42,380 bases of DNA from a virus, in the IMG/VR virus record IMGVR_UViG_3300045968_000157, positions 1 through 42,380 of that record. One strand, written 5' to 3'. This document shows, one piece after another, positions 28,072 to 35,888 of the stretch. Both the position numbers and the translations under genes were made by a program. Under the pieces are notes generated by a model, which saw only the letters and a program-made list of their open reading frames with translations, did not search any database and was not told the origin of the DNA. Every line of letters starts with the position of its first letter. Position 1 is the stretch's first letter.

Positions 28072-28637
28072 TGAACCACGAAGACTGCTTGGACAATGAG
28101 AGACTAGCCGCCGCAATGATGGCGAAGAGAAAGAAGCAAGCCCCAATGAGCGAACTGAAGCTGCTGCTGGATGCGCTGATATCCTGCGCGGAACTATCTA
28201 TCCTCGATGAATCGCCGGAACGCACTCGTGAAAAAGACGCCGCCCGAGCCGCAGTCGAGGAGCACGTGGCAGGGCTGGAATCACAGGCTGTTTTCCTACG
28301 GGGAGCACTGTCCGAAGTCAGGACCGTTACCGAACAAGAGATCCAGTCACTCACCGCCGCCCGCAATGAATGCGAACGGCAGTATCAGGAAAAGGTTGCT
28401 GACCTAGGCAGGTTGATAGATCAGAACGCCGCCCTCACCGCCGAGGTGGCGCGGAAAGATGCGGCGTTGGTCAGGACGGGCATTGTCGTTCTGGAACGCG
28501 CTGAGTTGATAGAGCAAGTCGCGGCACTGCGGAAGGCGTTGGACAAGTACCACGCAATTCTGCACGGCATCAGCTTTTGCGGCGATGACTGCGAGGTCCG
28601 AAAGCTGCTGCTATTTGACAGAAATACAGCCGGATAG
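28071..28637 (+). CDS. coiled-coil protein, 188 aa
   Basis: Long heptad-type helices (about 25-165) with ECERQYQEKVADLGRLIDQN and ARKDAALVRTGIVVL stretches. The C-terminal part has FCGDDCEVRKLL. Probably an oligomeric or scaffold-like protein; phage early regions often hold such proteins of unknown role. It starts right after the second copy of the repeated ribosome binding site. Confidence 0.6.
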   Translation: MNHEDCLDNERLAAAMMAKRKKQAPMSELKLLLDALISCAELSILDESPERTREKDAARAAVEEHVAGLESQAVFLRGALSEVRTVTEQEIQSLTAARNECERQYQEKVADLGRLIDQNAALTAEVARKDAALVRTGIVVLERAELIEQVAALRKALDKYHAILHGISFCGDDCEVRKLLLFDRNTAG

Positions 28638-28663
28638 TAAATAGACCGCACACGAGGATTCAC

Positions 28664-28795
28664 ATGGACAAAAACGCACTCAAAGCCAGCTTGGACGCGC
28701 TATTCGCCGAGCCGGGGTCACCTTACAACGGATACTGGGTCGGGATTCGCTTCGCCGTTCTTGTCGGCGTGCTGTACCTGATCTTTGGAAGATGA
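28664..28795 (+). CDS. membrane protein, 43 aa
   Basis: A short helical N-terminus (DKNALKASLDALFA) and one membrane segment near the end (FAVLVGVLYLIFG). GAGG lies before the ATG. Overlaps the next tiny gene by four bases. Confidence 0.45.
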   Translation: MDKNALKASLDALFAEPGSPYNGYWVGIRFAVLVGVLYLIFGR

Positions 28796-28887
28796 GATCG
28801 ACGAAGCCTGACCTTGGGGGCTACTCCATCCTCACCGCCATCGTAGGCGGACTGTTGCTCTTCGTCTGGATCTTCCTTATCGACTAG
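28792..28887 (+). CDS. membrane peptide, 31 aa
   Basis: ATG overlaps the upstream stop. One membrane segment (ILTAIVGGLLLFVWIFL) fills most of the peptide. Support is the overlap and the clear hydrophobic stretch. Confidence 0.4.
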   Translation: MRSTKPDLGGYSILTAIVGGLLLFVWIFLID

Positions 28888-28894
28888 GAGGCAT

Positions 28895-28969
28895 ATGCTC
28901 CGCGCAATCCTGCGGCATAACATCTTGGATGGGATGAAAGTCTCGATGGTTCTTGCCAGCCAAGACTAG
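28895..28969 (+). CDS. 24-aa peptide, last gene of the rightward operon
   Basis: A perfect AGGAGG precedes the ATG at 28895. The basic product (MLRAILRHNILDGMKVSMVL and four more residues) has no known relative. Its stop overlaps the stop of the convergent gene by four bases, leaving no room for a terminator between the two operons. Confidence 0.3.
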   Translation: MLRAILRHNILDGMKVSMVLASQD

Positions 28970-29145
28970 TGCGCAGAAAGCCACTCGCGAGCCTTGTTGA
29001 TATTGTCATCAAATTTTGCGTCGGCTTCGTCGAGTAGCGCCGCAACTGTAACGGTCCCGTCCTTCCTTCGGATGATCATTACTAGAGTCGCAATGCCAGG
29101 TGTTGCTGCGTTCAATAATTCAACGATCTTCAGAGCTTGATCCAT
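28966..29145 (-). CDS. hypothetical protein, 59 aa
   Basis: Start after AGGAG. A mixed sheet and helix protein (VMIIRRKDGTVTVAALLDEA, then NINKAREWL). It is the last gene of the late leftward run and follows the lipoprotein by two bases. Function unknown. Confidence 0.5.
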   Translation of the reverse strand: MDQALKIVELLNAATPGIATLVMIIRRKDGTVTVAALLDEADAKFDDNINKAREWLSAH

Positions 29146-29147
29146 GG

Positions 29148-29564
29148 TTACTCCTGTGCGGCGATGATGATCCGCGCCGAGTTAAGTGCCGTTTGAACCA
29201 GCAAGAGTCCAGCCTCGACTTCGTGCCGAGCGGTTTCGCTTTTAATATTCAAAGTACTCTGTAGCTGCCGGAGTTGATCCGCAACAATCCCAATGGCATC
29301 GAGAGCTTTCGTCCGGCTGGACGGATCGTTGTTATGGATAGCCTTGATGGCGGTTGCCGCAACCTTACCCGCCTCGCTGATCCTCAATGTTGCAGTGACT
29401 AGCGTCTTCGCTTCGGCGGCCGTGACGACGCCCTTAGCTTCAGCGTCAATGGCGAACTGCTGAACAATGCCGATCGCATGAGCAGCTTCGACCATGTGCC
29501 TCGCCGCGTCTTTGTTGCAACCGAGAAACAGCAGCAATATTGGAATTAGGATTAAACGTTTCAC
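29148..29564 (-). CDS. lipoprotein, spanin candidate, 138 aa
   Basis: GTG start after AAGGAG. Signal sequence with a lipobox (LLFLGC, cysteine 16), so it should be lipid-anchored after cleavage. The mature part is helical (AARHMVEAAHAIGIVQQFAI and a long second helix). Located after the endolysin and holin candidates, where outer-membrane spanins are usually encoded. It is longer than a typical Rz1, so this is a guess by position. Confidence 0.55.
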   Translation of the reverse strand: MKRLILIPILLLFLGCNKDAARHMVEAAHAIGIVQQFAIDAEAKGVVTAAEAKTLVTATLRISEAGKVAATAIKAIHNNDPSSRTKALDAIGIVADQLRQLQSTLNIKSETARHEVEAGLLLVQTALNSARIIIAAQE

Positions 29565-29570
29565 GTGGAA

Positions 29571-29927
29571 CTACTCCTTGGGCGGTGTTGTGGATTGCGT
29601 GGGTGTTACGGTTCCAGGCTTCGGTTCGATGTTGACGTCTGGCGGTTTCGGGCCTGCCGTGGTCGCTTCAACAATGGTCGATGATTCCGGCGATGGCCTG
29701 TCGCGGCGAGTCTTATTACTTCCAGCGGATTTCAAAAGAATGAGGAGTGCCGTAAACGCCCCGATAAACAATTCGTCGGCCTTCGGCATCTCAACTTGAA
29801 GCCCCAGCATCCCCAGCCAAACCATGATGGCTAGCAGCAGAATGTGACCGCCGTCGGTGTTCAATGAATCCAGGGCGTCCTGCCAGAATCGCATGACCGT
29901 ACAAGCAAAAGCGTTGAGGAGTTTCAT
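29571..29927 (-). CDS. holin candidate, 118 aa
   Basis: Start at 29927 with GAAAGGAC before it. Two hydrophobic segments (HILLLAIMVWLGMLGLQV and ELFIGAFTALLILLKSAG) are joined by a short charged loop, followed by a Pro-Thr-rich tail of about 50 residues. Size and position between a lytic transglycosylase and a lipoprotein fit a two-span holin. No family is recognised. Confidence 0.55.
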   Translation of the reverse strand: MKLLNAFACTVMRFWQDALDSLNTDGGHILLLAIMVWLGMLGLQVEMPKADELFIGAFTALLILLKSAGSNKTRRDRPSPESSTIVEATTAGPKPPDVNIEPKPGTVTPTQSTTPPKE

Positions 29928-29937
29928 CGCAGTCCTT

Positions 29938-30393
29938 TCAGAGGTAGTCGTTGTAATGCTTGAGCACCTTCGACGGATAAGCCGGATCTCCGCCGCCGTT
30001 GTAGCCGAGGAGTCCGCTGTGCACATCACCGTGCGCCAGGTCGAGACGGCGCTTTAATTCACGGCAGCCGTATTCGATTCCGACTTCGGGATTGGTAAGT
30101 TCGGTAAGCCATTCTCCAGTAAATCCGCGCTCTCTGGCGACCTGTCCCATCACCTGCATCAGCCCGAAACTTGTCGCGCGCCATCGGCGTTCCGTGGTTT
30201 CGGATATCGTTACGCCGAATCGTTTCACGGTGAGAGGTTCAATGTATTTCTTGTAGAACCCGGGCTCCTCCCGTCCAGCGTAGGTCTGCCAGTTAGCGGA
30301 CTCGTGATGACAGACGGCGCATACCAGGGCAGGATCGAGTCCTTTACTGATCGCAATCGATTTGGCGAGAGCGATCATTTCATCGCGGGTCAT
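29938..30393 (-). CDS. endolysin, lytic transglycosylase (SLT) type
   Basis: 151 residues. E31 in CHHESANWQTYAG is the catalytic glutamate of the SLT lysozyme-like fold; ATSFGLMQVMG and LLGYNGGGDPAYPSKVLKHY are the further family motifs. It cleaves the glycan strands of peptidoglycan. No signal peptide is present, so it needs the holin to cross the membrane. It sits between two membrane-anchored proteins and the holin candidate. Confidence 0.85.
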   Translation of the reverse strand: MTRDEMIALAKSIAISKGLDPALVCAVCHHESANWQTYAGREEPGFYKKYIEPLTVKRFGVTISETTERRWRATSFGLMQVMGQVARERGFTGEWLTELTNPEVGIEYGCRELKRRLDLAHGDVHSGLLGYNGGGDPAYPSKVLKHYNDYL

Positions 30394-30630
30394 CTACCGC
30401 CTTCCAATCTTTCCGTCTATACCGTCAAGGCGGTCCATCAGGTACTTCCACCGCTCATTGTTCAGGGCTTCGGTGACGCGGCGATATTCCTGCGCTTCCC
30501 TATCCAGGCGCGCACGATCGCTGAATGTGCGAACGTCCACAGTTCGCTGTGCTTTGCTGGTGGCAATGACTGCGAAAAGATTCATTAAACTCAGAACAAT
30601 GATGAGGGTCAGCTTCCGGTCAATGCTCAT
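30394..30630 (-). CDS. membrane-anchored coiled-coil protein, 78 aa (copy B)
   Basis: One N-terminal membrane segment (LTLIIVLSLMNLFAVIA), then a charged helix ending LMDRLDGIDGKIGRR. It has the same layout as the gene just upstream, whose end is LVKRLDRIEDKIDEH. In a lysis cassette such proteins may be inner-membrane spanins or holin regulators. Confidence 0.55.
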   Translation of the reverse strand: MSIDRKLTLIIVLSLMNLFAVIATSKAQRTVDVRTFSDRARLDREAQEYRRVTEALNNERWKYLMDRLDGIDGKIGRR

Positions 30631-30865
30631 CGATTTTGTCCTCGATTCTGTCTAGTCGCTTGACGAGGTCGGCCCATCGGCGTTCATCGCGCTCAGTATC
30701 CACATGACGAGACGTATCCTGTTCGTGGGCGCGAAGGCGAGCATCGGTGTCGCGGGCGAGTGCCGCGGTCTGCTGAAAGCCGGCCCATTGAATCGACATC
30801 AGAACGATCAACGTCACGACCGTTACGATGAGGCTGGCGTTCCGTCGGGCCCAGGTTTCGTTCAC
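30620..30865 (-). CDS. membrane-anchored coiled-coil protein, 81 aa (copy A)
   Basis: A membrane segment (ASLIVTVVTLIVLMSIQWAG) and a coiled-coil tail (about 35-81). Overlaps its likely paralogue (copy B) by 11 bases. Together they resemble spanin or holin-type pairs. Confidence 0.55.
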   Translation of the reverse strand: MNETWARRNASLIVTVVTLIVLMSIQWAGFQQTAALARDTDARLRAHEQDTSRHVDTERDERRWADLVKRLDRIEDKIDEH

Positions 30866-30870
30866 TGGCC

Positions 30871-32511
30871 TTACTTCTTCACCGTTACGGTGACCGATTG
30901 GCTCGCGGTCAAGCCTTCTGCATCCTTGGCGACTGCGCGAATCGTCACCAGTCCTTTACCTTTGTAAGGCGCCGTGTTCCACGAGTAGGTCATCGTGGAG
31001 AAGGCGCCAGCTTTGACAACTTGGTTGTTAACAGAGAGCTCCAGCCAAGCAACGCCGGTATCGTCAGAAGCCGCCACTGAAATCGTGAAAGTCTTCGTTG
31101 TGATCAATTGCCCTGAGGCTGGGGCCTTTAGGGTCACAGTTGGCGCTGCATTAGGAATTGGCTCCGGTGTCGGAGTCGGTGTCGGTACGGGCGCCGGAAC
31201 TGGCGTCGGCGTAGATCCATTCACCAGCGGGTGCGGGTACACATAGGACGAGAAGTTCGCTGGTGCCGACAGATAGTACTCGCGATTCGGCTTGATGTAA
31301 TCGACGACGCTCGGCGCTCCAGATCCGCACTCGTTGGGATATTCCATGATCGCCGGCGAGTCGTGATTCCCTGTTCCCGTGTTTCCCCACAACCGAATCG
31401 GTTCGAGATCCTGCAGGACGTTTGAGCCGAGACCGCCTGGGTTGGTACCGCCTGCCGTGAATCCCCAGCCCGGAATGTGAGGGGCCGGATAGCCCGCTCC
31501 GGGAGCCGTCGTTGTAGACCAGCAGGGATAGCCGCCAGCTCGCCGACGGATGTTCTCATACCAGAACGCTACCTCTGCCTTATCCCCCCACCAGCCATCT
31601 TGAACGTTGGGGATTTCGTTGTGGTGGATTAAGGCCGTACCGCCGCGAATCCCGATAAAGCCATTCATGTTGACCGGCATTTGCGGATCGCTGCACGTGC
31701 CGGTTGGTGTCAAATCGCGCACGAAGGTGACGTAAGAGATCTGCGTCAATCGGGCTCCGATAATTCCGCTCGTATCGGTGCCGTGCAGGATCAATCCAGA
31801 ATTGACGACTGTTCCATGGCGTAAGACTGTGCGGGCGTTGTCATCACCATCGTAAGCTTCCAGCATGTTTCTGATGATGAAGTCTTCAACGTAGAGAGCC
31901 TGATCCCCGTTGACGTCCGCTGAGCCGTACACGCCTGGGGTTTTCCACGCGTCAATCCCGCCGCCCGTCCACTTGTGCCGAAGGTAAGAGGAATTGTTGA
32001 AGCACTGCGGCCCTTCAACGACACCGTAACCATTGTTGCCCGAGAGTAAGCCGCGGTTGGTTCGAACGTAGAAGAAGTTTCCGCCCGTGCCTGCCATGTG
32101 GTAGTTGACGCCAGTGATGATGACAGGCTTACCGTTAGGCGCGTAATCGATGCCGATGACGCCGAAAGTGTTCTGATGAACACCGGTCCCCTGCCGGACG
32201 GTGAGTCCGTTCAAGCGAATGGAGCCCGCAGTCGACTCCGTGAACGTGATCATCTCGCCAGCTAGGCCGTTGGTGTTATCCGTGACGGTGACGCCGTCCG
32301 CAGCAATGGAAACGTTCTTCGTGATCGAGGTTGACGTGGTCACGATGTAACTGCCTGGCGAGACCGTGATCCTGTCGCCCTGTGCGGCGATCGCATGACA
32401 GGCCGCGAGATCCGCCCAGGTTGACGCCGTCAGATTTGGCGACGCACCGGAACAGGCGGCATACGCGCGTGCGGACAACAACAAGAAAACGATGGCAATT
32501 CTGTATTTCAT
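30871..32511 (-). CDS. secreted beta-helix protein with Ig-like end, tailspike-like
   Basis: 546 residues: a Sec signal peptide (MKYRIAIVFLLLSARAYA), a right-handed beta-helix body (about 25-430), a Pro-Thr linker (PTPVPAPVPTPTPTPEPIP) and an Ig-like domain at the end (about 460-546: AASDDTGVAWLELSVNNQVV). It is the paralogue of the 571-residue protein at 6631-8346. It lies between the tail hub and the lysis genes, where tailspikes usually are. The signal peptide suggests export, perhaps to modify the host surface, rather than assembly into virions. Confidence 0.7.
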   Translation of the reverse strand: MKYRIAIVFLLLSARAYAACSGASPNLTASTWADLAACHAIAAQGDRITVSPGSYIVTTSTSITKNVSIAADGVTVTDNTNGLAGEMITFTESTAGSIRLNGLTVRQGTGVHQNTFGVIGIDYAPNGKPVIITGVNYHMAGTGGNFFYVRTNRGLLSGNNGYGVVEGPQCFNNSSYLRHKWTGGGIDAWKTPGVYGSADVNGDQALYVEDFIIRNMLEAYDGDDNARTVLRHGTVVNSGLILHGTDTSGIIGARLTQISYVTFVRDLTPTGTCSDPQMPVNMNGFIGIRGGTALIHHNEIPNVQDGWWGDKAEVAFWYENIRRRAGGYPCWSTTTAPGAGYPAPHIPGWGFTAGGTNPGGLGSNVLQDLEPIRLWGNTGTGNHDSPAIMEYPNECGSGAPSVVDYIKPNREYYLSAPANFSSYVYPHPLVNGSTPTPVPAPVPTPTPTPEPIPNAAPTVTLKAPASGQLITTKTFTISVAASDDTGVAWLELSVNNQVVKAGAFSTMTYSWNTAPYKGKGLVTIRAVAKDAEGLTASQSVTVTVKK

Positions 32512-32548
32512 TTAGATTTCTCTCTCATTTCCTTTGTAGCACCCACGG

Positions 32549-35068
32549 TCAAGCCGACAGCTTGATCAGGGTGAGGCGCAGCCCTTTCTTCTTTGGCATC
32601 ACTTCCGCCTCGGTTTTTATGATCCGGAACACCGCGTTGCTGTAGCCGCCCGTACTGGAGATCCCCTGCCGGTGGGTCACGCCCACGTAGCGATTGAGAT
32701 CTGCCGCGGCGTTCAAGAGGTACTCTGCAGGCAATTCGAATTCACAAAACTGGACATGCTCGGAAGCCAACATCGCGTTGACGGTCGCAATGCTGATGGC
32801 CGTGTCTTCATCCGCCACATACTTCAGGGGAACAACTTTCCCGGGCGCATCTGGAGTGTCTTCGTCGCCGAGCTCAAGCGTTGCTGTGCCGCCGGCGTCG
32901 TAGGCCAGCCCGAACGTTCGTGAAGTGTGCGGCAGCGGGAAGGTCCGCGAGATGTGCTCGATTGGAAATGTCCGCTGAACAGGAATGGATGCCGAGCCGT
33001 TCGAGGTAACCGCAAATTTCTCCAGCGTGTAGTTGAAAATTCGCTGGTAGTCGATCGAGGACCAAACATCGCGATTGCCGTACACGTTGAAAGAATTGCG
33101 AACGATCTCACGCTCGCTGACTTCAAAGGCCGGCGCGCCAGGGTTTGCGGCGATTGAGAGCGTCAAGAGGAATGACCCGATCTTATTTTCCGTGGTCATC
33201 CAGATGTAATGCAGGTGAGACTTGGTGATCTCGTTCAGGATATCGAGAACTCGCTGATTGATGTCGCCGGTGATGCACCAGGCGCCTTTGTAGGGCGCCG
33301 AGACGCCTTCAAGCATGTTCGCGTCTGCCGCGTCGACCGACGCCGTCCACAGAGCCGCGTCGAAATCACCCGAGACCCAGCTGCCGCCGTAGTTCAAGAT
33401 GAAGTGCTGTGCCTGCTCGACGAGGTTTTCAATCAGCGTGCCGCCGGAGGTTCCGTCATCGGTGATCCCCTTCGCGAGCACCGTCACTTCGACTTCGTTC
33501 GGGCGATCTGCGTCGCGCGGATCGGCATCGAAGTCGATCACCTGCATCGTGATGCCTGTGTAGATCGCCGTGGTCACCGTGAAGCCAGATGACTGCACGA
33601 CGCCATACTTGTAGACCGTGTGCACCTGCTTGCACACGTGGCCGGCGACCAGGTACCGCCATTTGCCGCCGGCGTCGGCGTCGATCAGCGTGCACGGAAT
33701 CGGTCCGGCGCCAGGCATGTTGCCGCCGTTGGTGGCCATGTCGCCGTAGATGACGTTGATGAGCGTTTCCGCCTGACCTGAGGGAAGATCGGGGAACGTG
33801 ATCGGATTCACGCTGCCGATGGTCTCGCGCAGTGTCTTCTTGAATCGATCGATGCCGGCGTCTTTATGTTGGAACGTGACACGGCCGCGCGAGTCGATAT
33901 TCCAATCCTCGAGGGAGCCGACAAACAACTGGCGAGCCTGGGCGAGGCCGTCCGCGATCCTCGCAAACCGGAGATACCGCTTTCGTCCACGGAACCGATA
34001 ACTGTATTTCAGGATCGAATACTGCCCGTCAAGGTTGTACTCCTCGCACTCCCAGGCGCCGACGCTGTAGGGTTCAGAACCAGGACCGATGGAACGAACG
34101 ACGCGTCCTGCATTGAGCAGCCCTTGCTCGTAATCGATCTCCGGCGTGCGAAGACCTTCGAAGCTTTTATAGATGCGGAGTAGTTCTTCACCGTTCGCCT
34201 CGAGTGCGAACTCGGTCAGCGTGGTGAATTCCTCCGGACCCGCAGCGACTGCATTCCCCGCAGTGAACGCACCGGTTGAAAGTGTGATTTGCGCCGTTGC
34301 GGCCAGGCGGCCGGGCGCGCTGACGTCGGCTGCCGGCGAAAAGACGATGATCGCCGTCGCGGTGAGATTGTCATTGTCTTCTGCGGAACTAAGATCTGCG
34401 GCCGTGGTGAACGCGATCGACGAGGTTGTTGCCAGCCTTCCAATCGCAGAGACGTCCGCAGAAGTTGAGAACGTGACACTGGACGTGCAGGACAGCTTGC
34501 CTGTGGCAGAAACGTCGGCCGAGGTGGTAAACGCAACCGCGCCTGCTGCTGAAAGTTTTCCAGGAGCATTGATATCTGCGGCCGTCGTGAAGGTGACGCT
34601 GGCTGTCGTCGTAAGCTTGCCAGGCGCATTGATGTCTCCTGATGCGGAGAACACGATCGACGCAGTCGCCGAGATGTCATCGTCGGCCGGCGATACCAGA
34701 TTCGCGGCAGTCGAGAATGTGACCTGTGCCGTCGTGGTGAGACGACCAGCCGCATTGATATCCGCTGTCGTCGAAAAAGATACGTTGGCCGTTGCGGCGA
34801 GTGTGCCGGCGGCGTTGATGTCGGCGGCGGTCGAGAATGCCGCCGCGGCCGCGGCGGTCAGTTTTCCTTGAGCGGAGATATCCGCGAGCGGAGAGAAAGT
34901 GGCGAGTGCGGTGGCGGAGAGCTTGCCTGGGGCATTGATGTCCGCAGCCGGCGAGAAAACAATCGACGCCGTTGCGGACATTGAACCGTCTTCGGTGAAA
35001 GGCGGTTCAAACTGCTGCTGACCGAGTGGACCCCCTTGGATATCCTCCGGGTTGATTTGATGACTCAT
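32549..35068 (-). CDS. tail hub/baseplate-like protein with stalk repeats and MSHQINPED leader
   Basis: 839 residues. Residues 1-19 are the shared leader (MSHQINPEDIQGGPLGQQQ). About 30-275 is an array of some 12 repeats of about 20 residues (pattern L-x-A-T-A-x-I-x-F-S-x-x-A-D-I-N-A-P-G-K), also present in the 273-residue protein. The rest is a tail-hub-like domain with YRFRGRKRYLRFARI, LFVGSLEDWNIDSRGRVTFQ and DILNEITKSHLHYIWMTTEN. Position downstream of the tape measure fits a tail-tip protein. GAAGGG five bases before the start. Confidence 0.65.
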   Translation of the reverse strand: MSHQINPEDIQGGPLGQQQFEPPFTEDGSMSATASIVFSPAADINAPGKLSATALATFSPLADISAQGKLTAAAAAAFSTAADINAAGTLAATANVSFSTTADINAAGRLTTTAQVTFSTAANLVSPADDDISATASIVFSASGDINAPGKLTTTASVTFTTAADINAPGKLSAAGAVAFTTSADVSATGKLSCTSSVTFSTSADVSAIGRLATTSSIAFTTAADLSSAEDNDNLTATAIIVFSPAADVSAPGRLAATAQITLSTGAFTAGNAVAAGPEEFTTLTEFALEANGEELLRIYKSFEGLRTPEIDYEQGLLNAGRVVRSIGPGSEPYSVGAWECEEYNLDGQYSILKYSYRFRGRKRYLRFARIADGLAQARQLFVGSLEDWNIDSRGRVTFQHKDAGIDRFKKTLRETIGSVNPITFPDLPSGQAETLINVIYGDMATNGGNMPGAGPIPCTLIDADAGGKWRYLVAGHVCKQVHTVYKYGVVQSSGFTVTTAIYTGITMQVIDFDADPRDADRPNEVEVTVLAKGITDDGTSGGTLIENLVEQAQHFILNYGGSWVSGDFDAALWTASVDAADANMLEGVSAPYKGAWCITGDINQRVLDILNEITKSHLHYIWMTTENKIGSFLLTLSIAANPGAPAFEVSEREIVRNSFNVYGNRDVWSSIDYQRIFNYTLEKFAVTSNGSASIPVQRTFPIEHISRTFPLPHTSRTFGLAYDAGGTATLELGDEDTPDAPGKVVPLKYVADEDTAISIATVNAMLASEHVQFCEFELPAEYLLNAAADLNRYVGVTHRQGISSTGGYSNAVFRIIKTEAEVMPKKKGLRLTLIKLSA

Positions 35069-35090
35069 CTAACCCTTCAGCTCAAGGAGA

Positions 35091-35378
35091 TCAGGCTGTC
35101 GGTTCCTTCGGTATCGTGGAGCTGTGAATGAACCGATTGCCTGCCTCGATGTCGAACAGGTAATCGTTTTTGCCGACAGGTATTCCCAGGGTCTTGCCGA
35201 ATTCTGCCGCGAGAAGACCCAGGGCTTCTCGTGCTTTTAACGCTGCCTGCTCCGCCTTTTGGAAATTCAGCAGCGCGCCCAGGTAAGCCTTATGCGCGGA
35301 GTCGACCATGATCAGCTGGTTCTTCGTCAGAGGAACCGGTGGATGCTCGAGTTTCTTTTTCCGGCTGGCTTGTCCCAT
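35091..35378 (-). CDS. hypothetical tail-region protein, 95 aa
   Basis: A helical protein with a lysine-rich start (MGQASRKKKLEHPPVPLTKN) and an alanine-rich helix, followed by a short beta end (NDYLFDIEAGNRFIHS). Directly between the small paralogue pair and the hub. Function unknown. Confidence 0.5.
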   Translation of the reverse strand: MGQASRKKKLEHPPVPLTKNQLIMVDSAHKAYLGALLNFQKAEQAALKAREALGLLAAEFGKTLGIPVGKNDYLFDIEAGNRFIHSSTIPKEPTA

Positions 35379-35624
35379 CTACTTCGAATCCTTCTCAATC
35401 AGTACCAGCTTCAGCGTTTGTGGATCGGAGCCTGGCTTGATTTCGTAGTCGGCGAGATTGATGGAGTGATGCTGTTCCAGACGTTGATGGACCCTCGAAA
35501 GTACGGCTTCGTCAGCGTCAGCGACCTTGTCCATTTCAATCGCTGCAGCTCTGGAGTTTGCTGCCTTCTGCATCCAGGTTTTCAGTTCGTGACTCTCGCT
35601 TCGATCCAGAATTATTTCTGCCAC
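35379..35624 (-). CDS. small tail-region protein, paralogue pair member 2, 81 aa
   Basis: Starts MAEIILDRSESHELKTWMQK and contains HHSINLADYEI then TLKLVLIEK. The upstream gene has the same plan (MAEIILD, FSINIADYEV, TLKLVEK), so the two arose by tandem duplication. A helix separates the two beta parts. Possibly tail accessory proteins. Confidence 0.55.
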   Translation of the reverse strand: MAEIILDRSESHELKTWMQKAANSRAAAIEMDKVADADEAVLSRVHQRLEQHHSINLADYEIKPGSDPQTLKLVLIEKDSK

Positions 35625-35638
35625 TTTGTTTCCTCCGT

Positions 35639-35869
35639 TTACACCTTCTCCACAAGCTTCAGCGTATTTTGGTCAACAACTCTGACTTCGTAATCGGCGA
35701 TGTTTATGGAGAACTGGATACCAAGTCGCTGTAAGAACCGATTGCGGGCAGCAGCATCCTTTGTCGATCGTGATGCTGCTTCGGCGCTGGACCGCTGGGA
35801 TAGCGTCGCGTCGGCCATGAGTTTTCTGAGTGTGTAGCTGTCGATGTTATCGAGAATGATTTCCGCCAT
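35639..35869 (-). CDS. small tail-region protein, paralogue pair member 1, 76 aa
   Basis: MAEIILDNIDSYTLRKLMAD at the start, IQFSINIADYEV and NTLKLVEKV at the end. Paralogue of the next gene downstream. Located just after the large fibre gene. Confidence 0.55.
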   Translation of the reverse strand: MAEIILDNIDSYTLRKLMADATLSQRSSAEAASRSTKDAAARNRFLQRLGIQFSINIADYEVRVVDQNTLKLVEKV

Positions 35870-35888
35870 TTGTTACTCGCTTTCCTTT

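Noticed and set aside
28960-28975. A bidirectional terminator between the convergent operons
   Set aside because: The two stop codons overlap and no hairpin with a T run could be found, so I do not call a terminator.
34173-34871. A 232-residue plus-strand open frame opposite the hub repeats
   Set aside because: It is the reverse reading of the 60-base repeats and mirrors their periodicity; the minus strand encodes the convincing protein. The same holds for 2568-3221.
34200-34980. Regular repeats that could suggest a CRISPR array
   Set aside because: The 60-base period comes from a 20-residue protein repeat in an open frame, with no identical repeats or unique spacers. No cas genes other than a Cas4-like phage nuclease are present.
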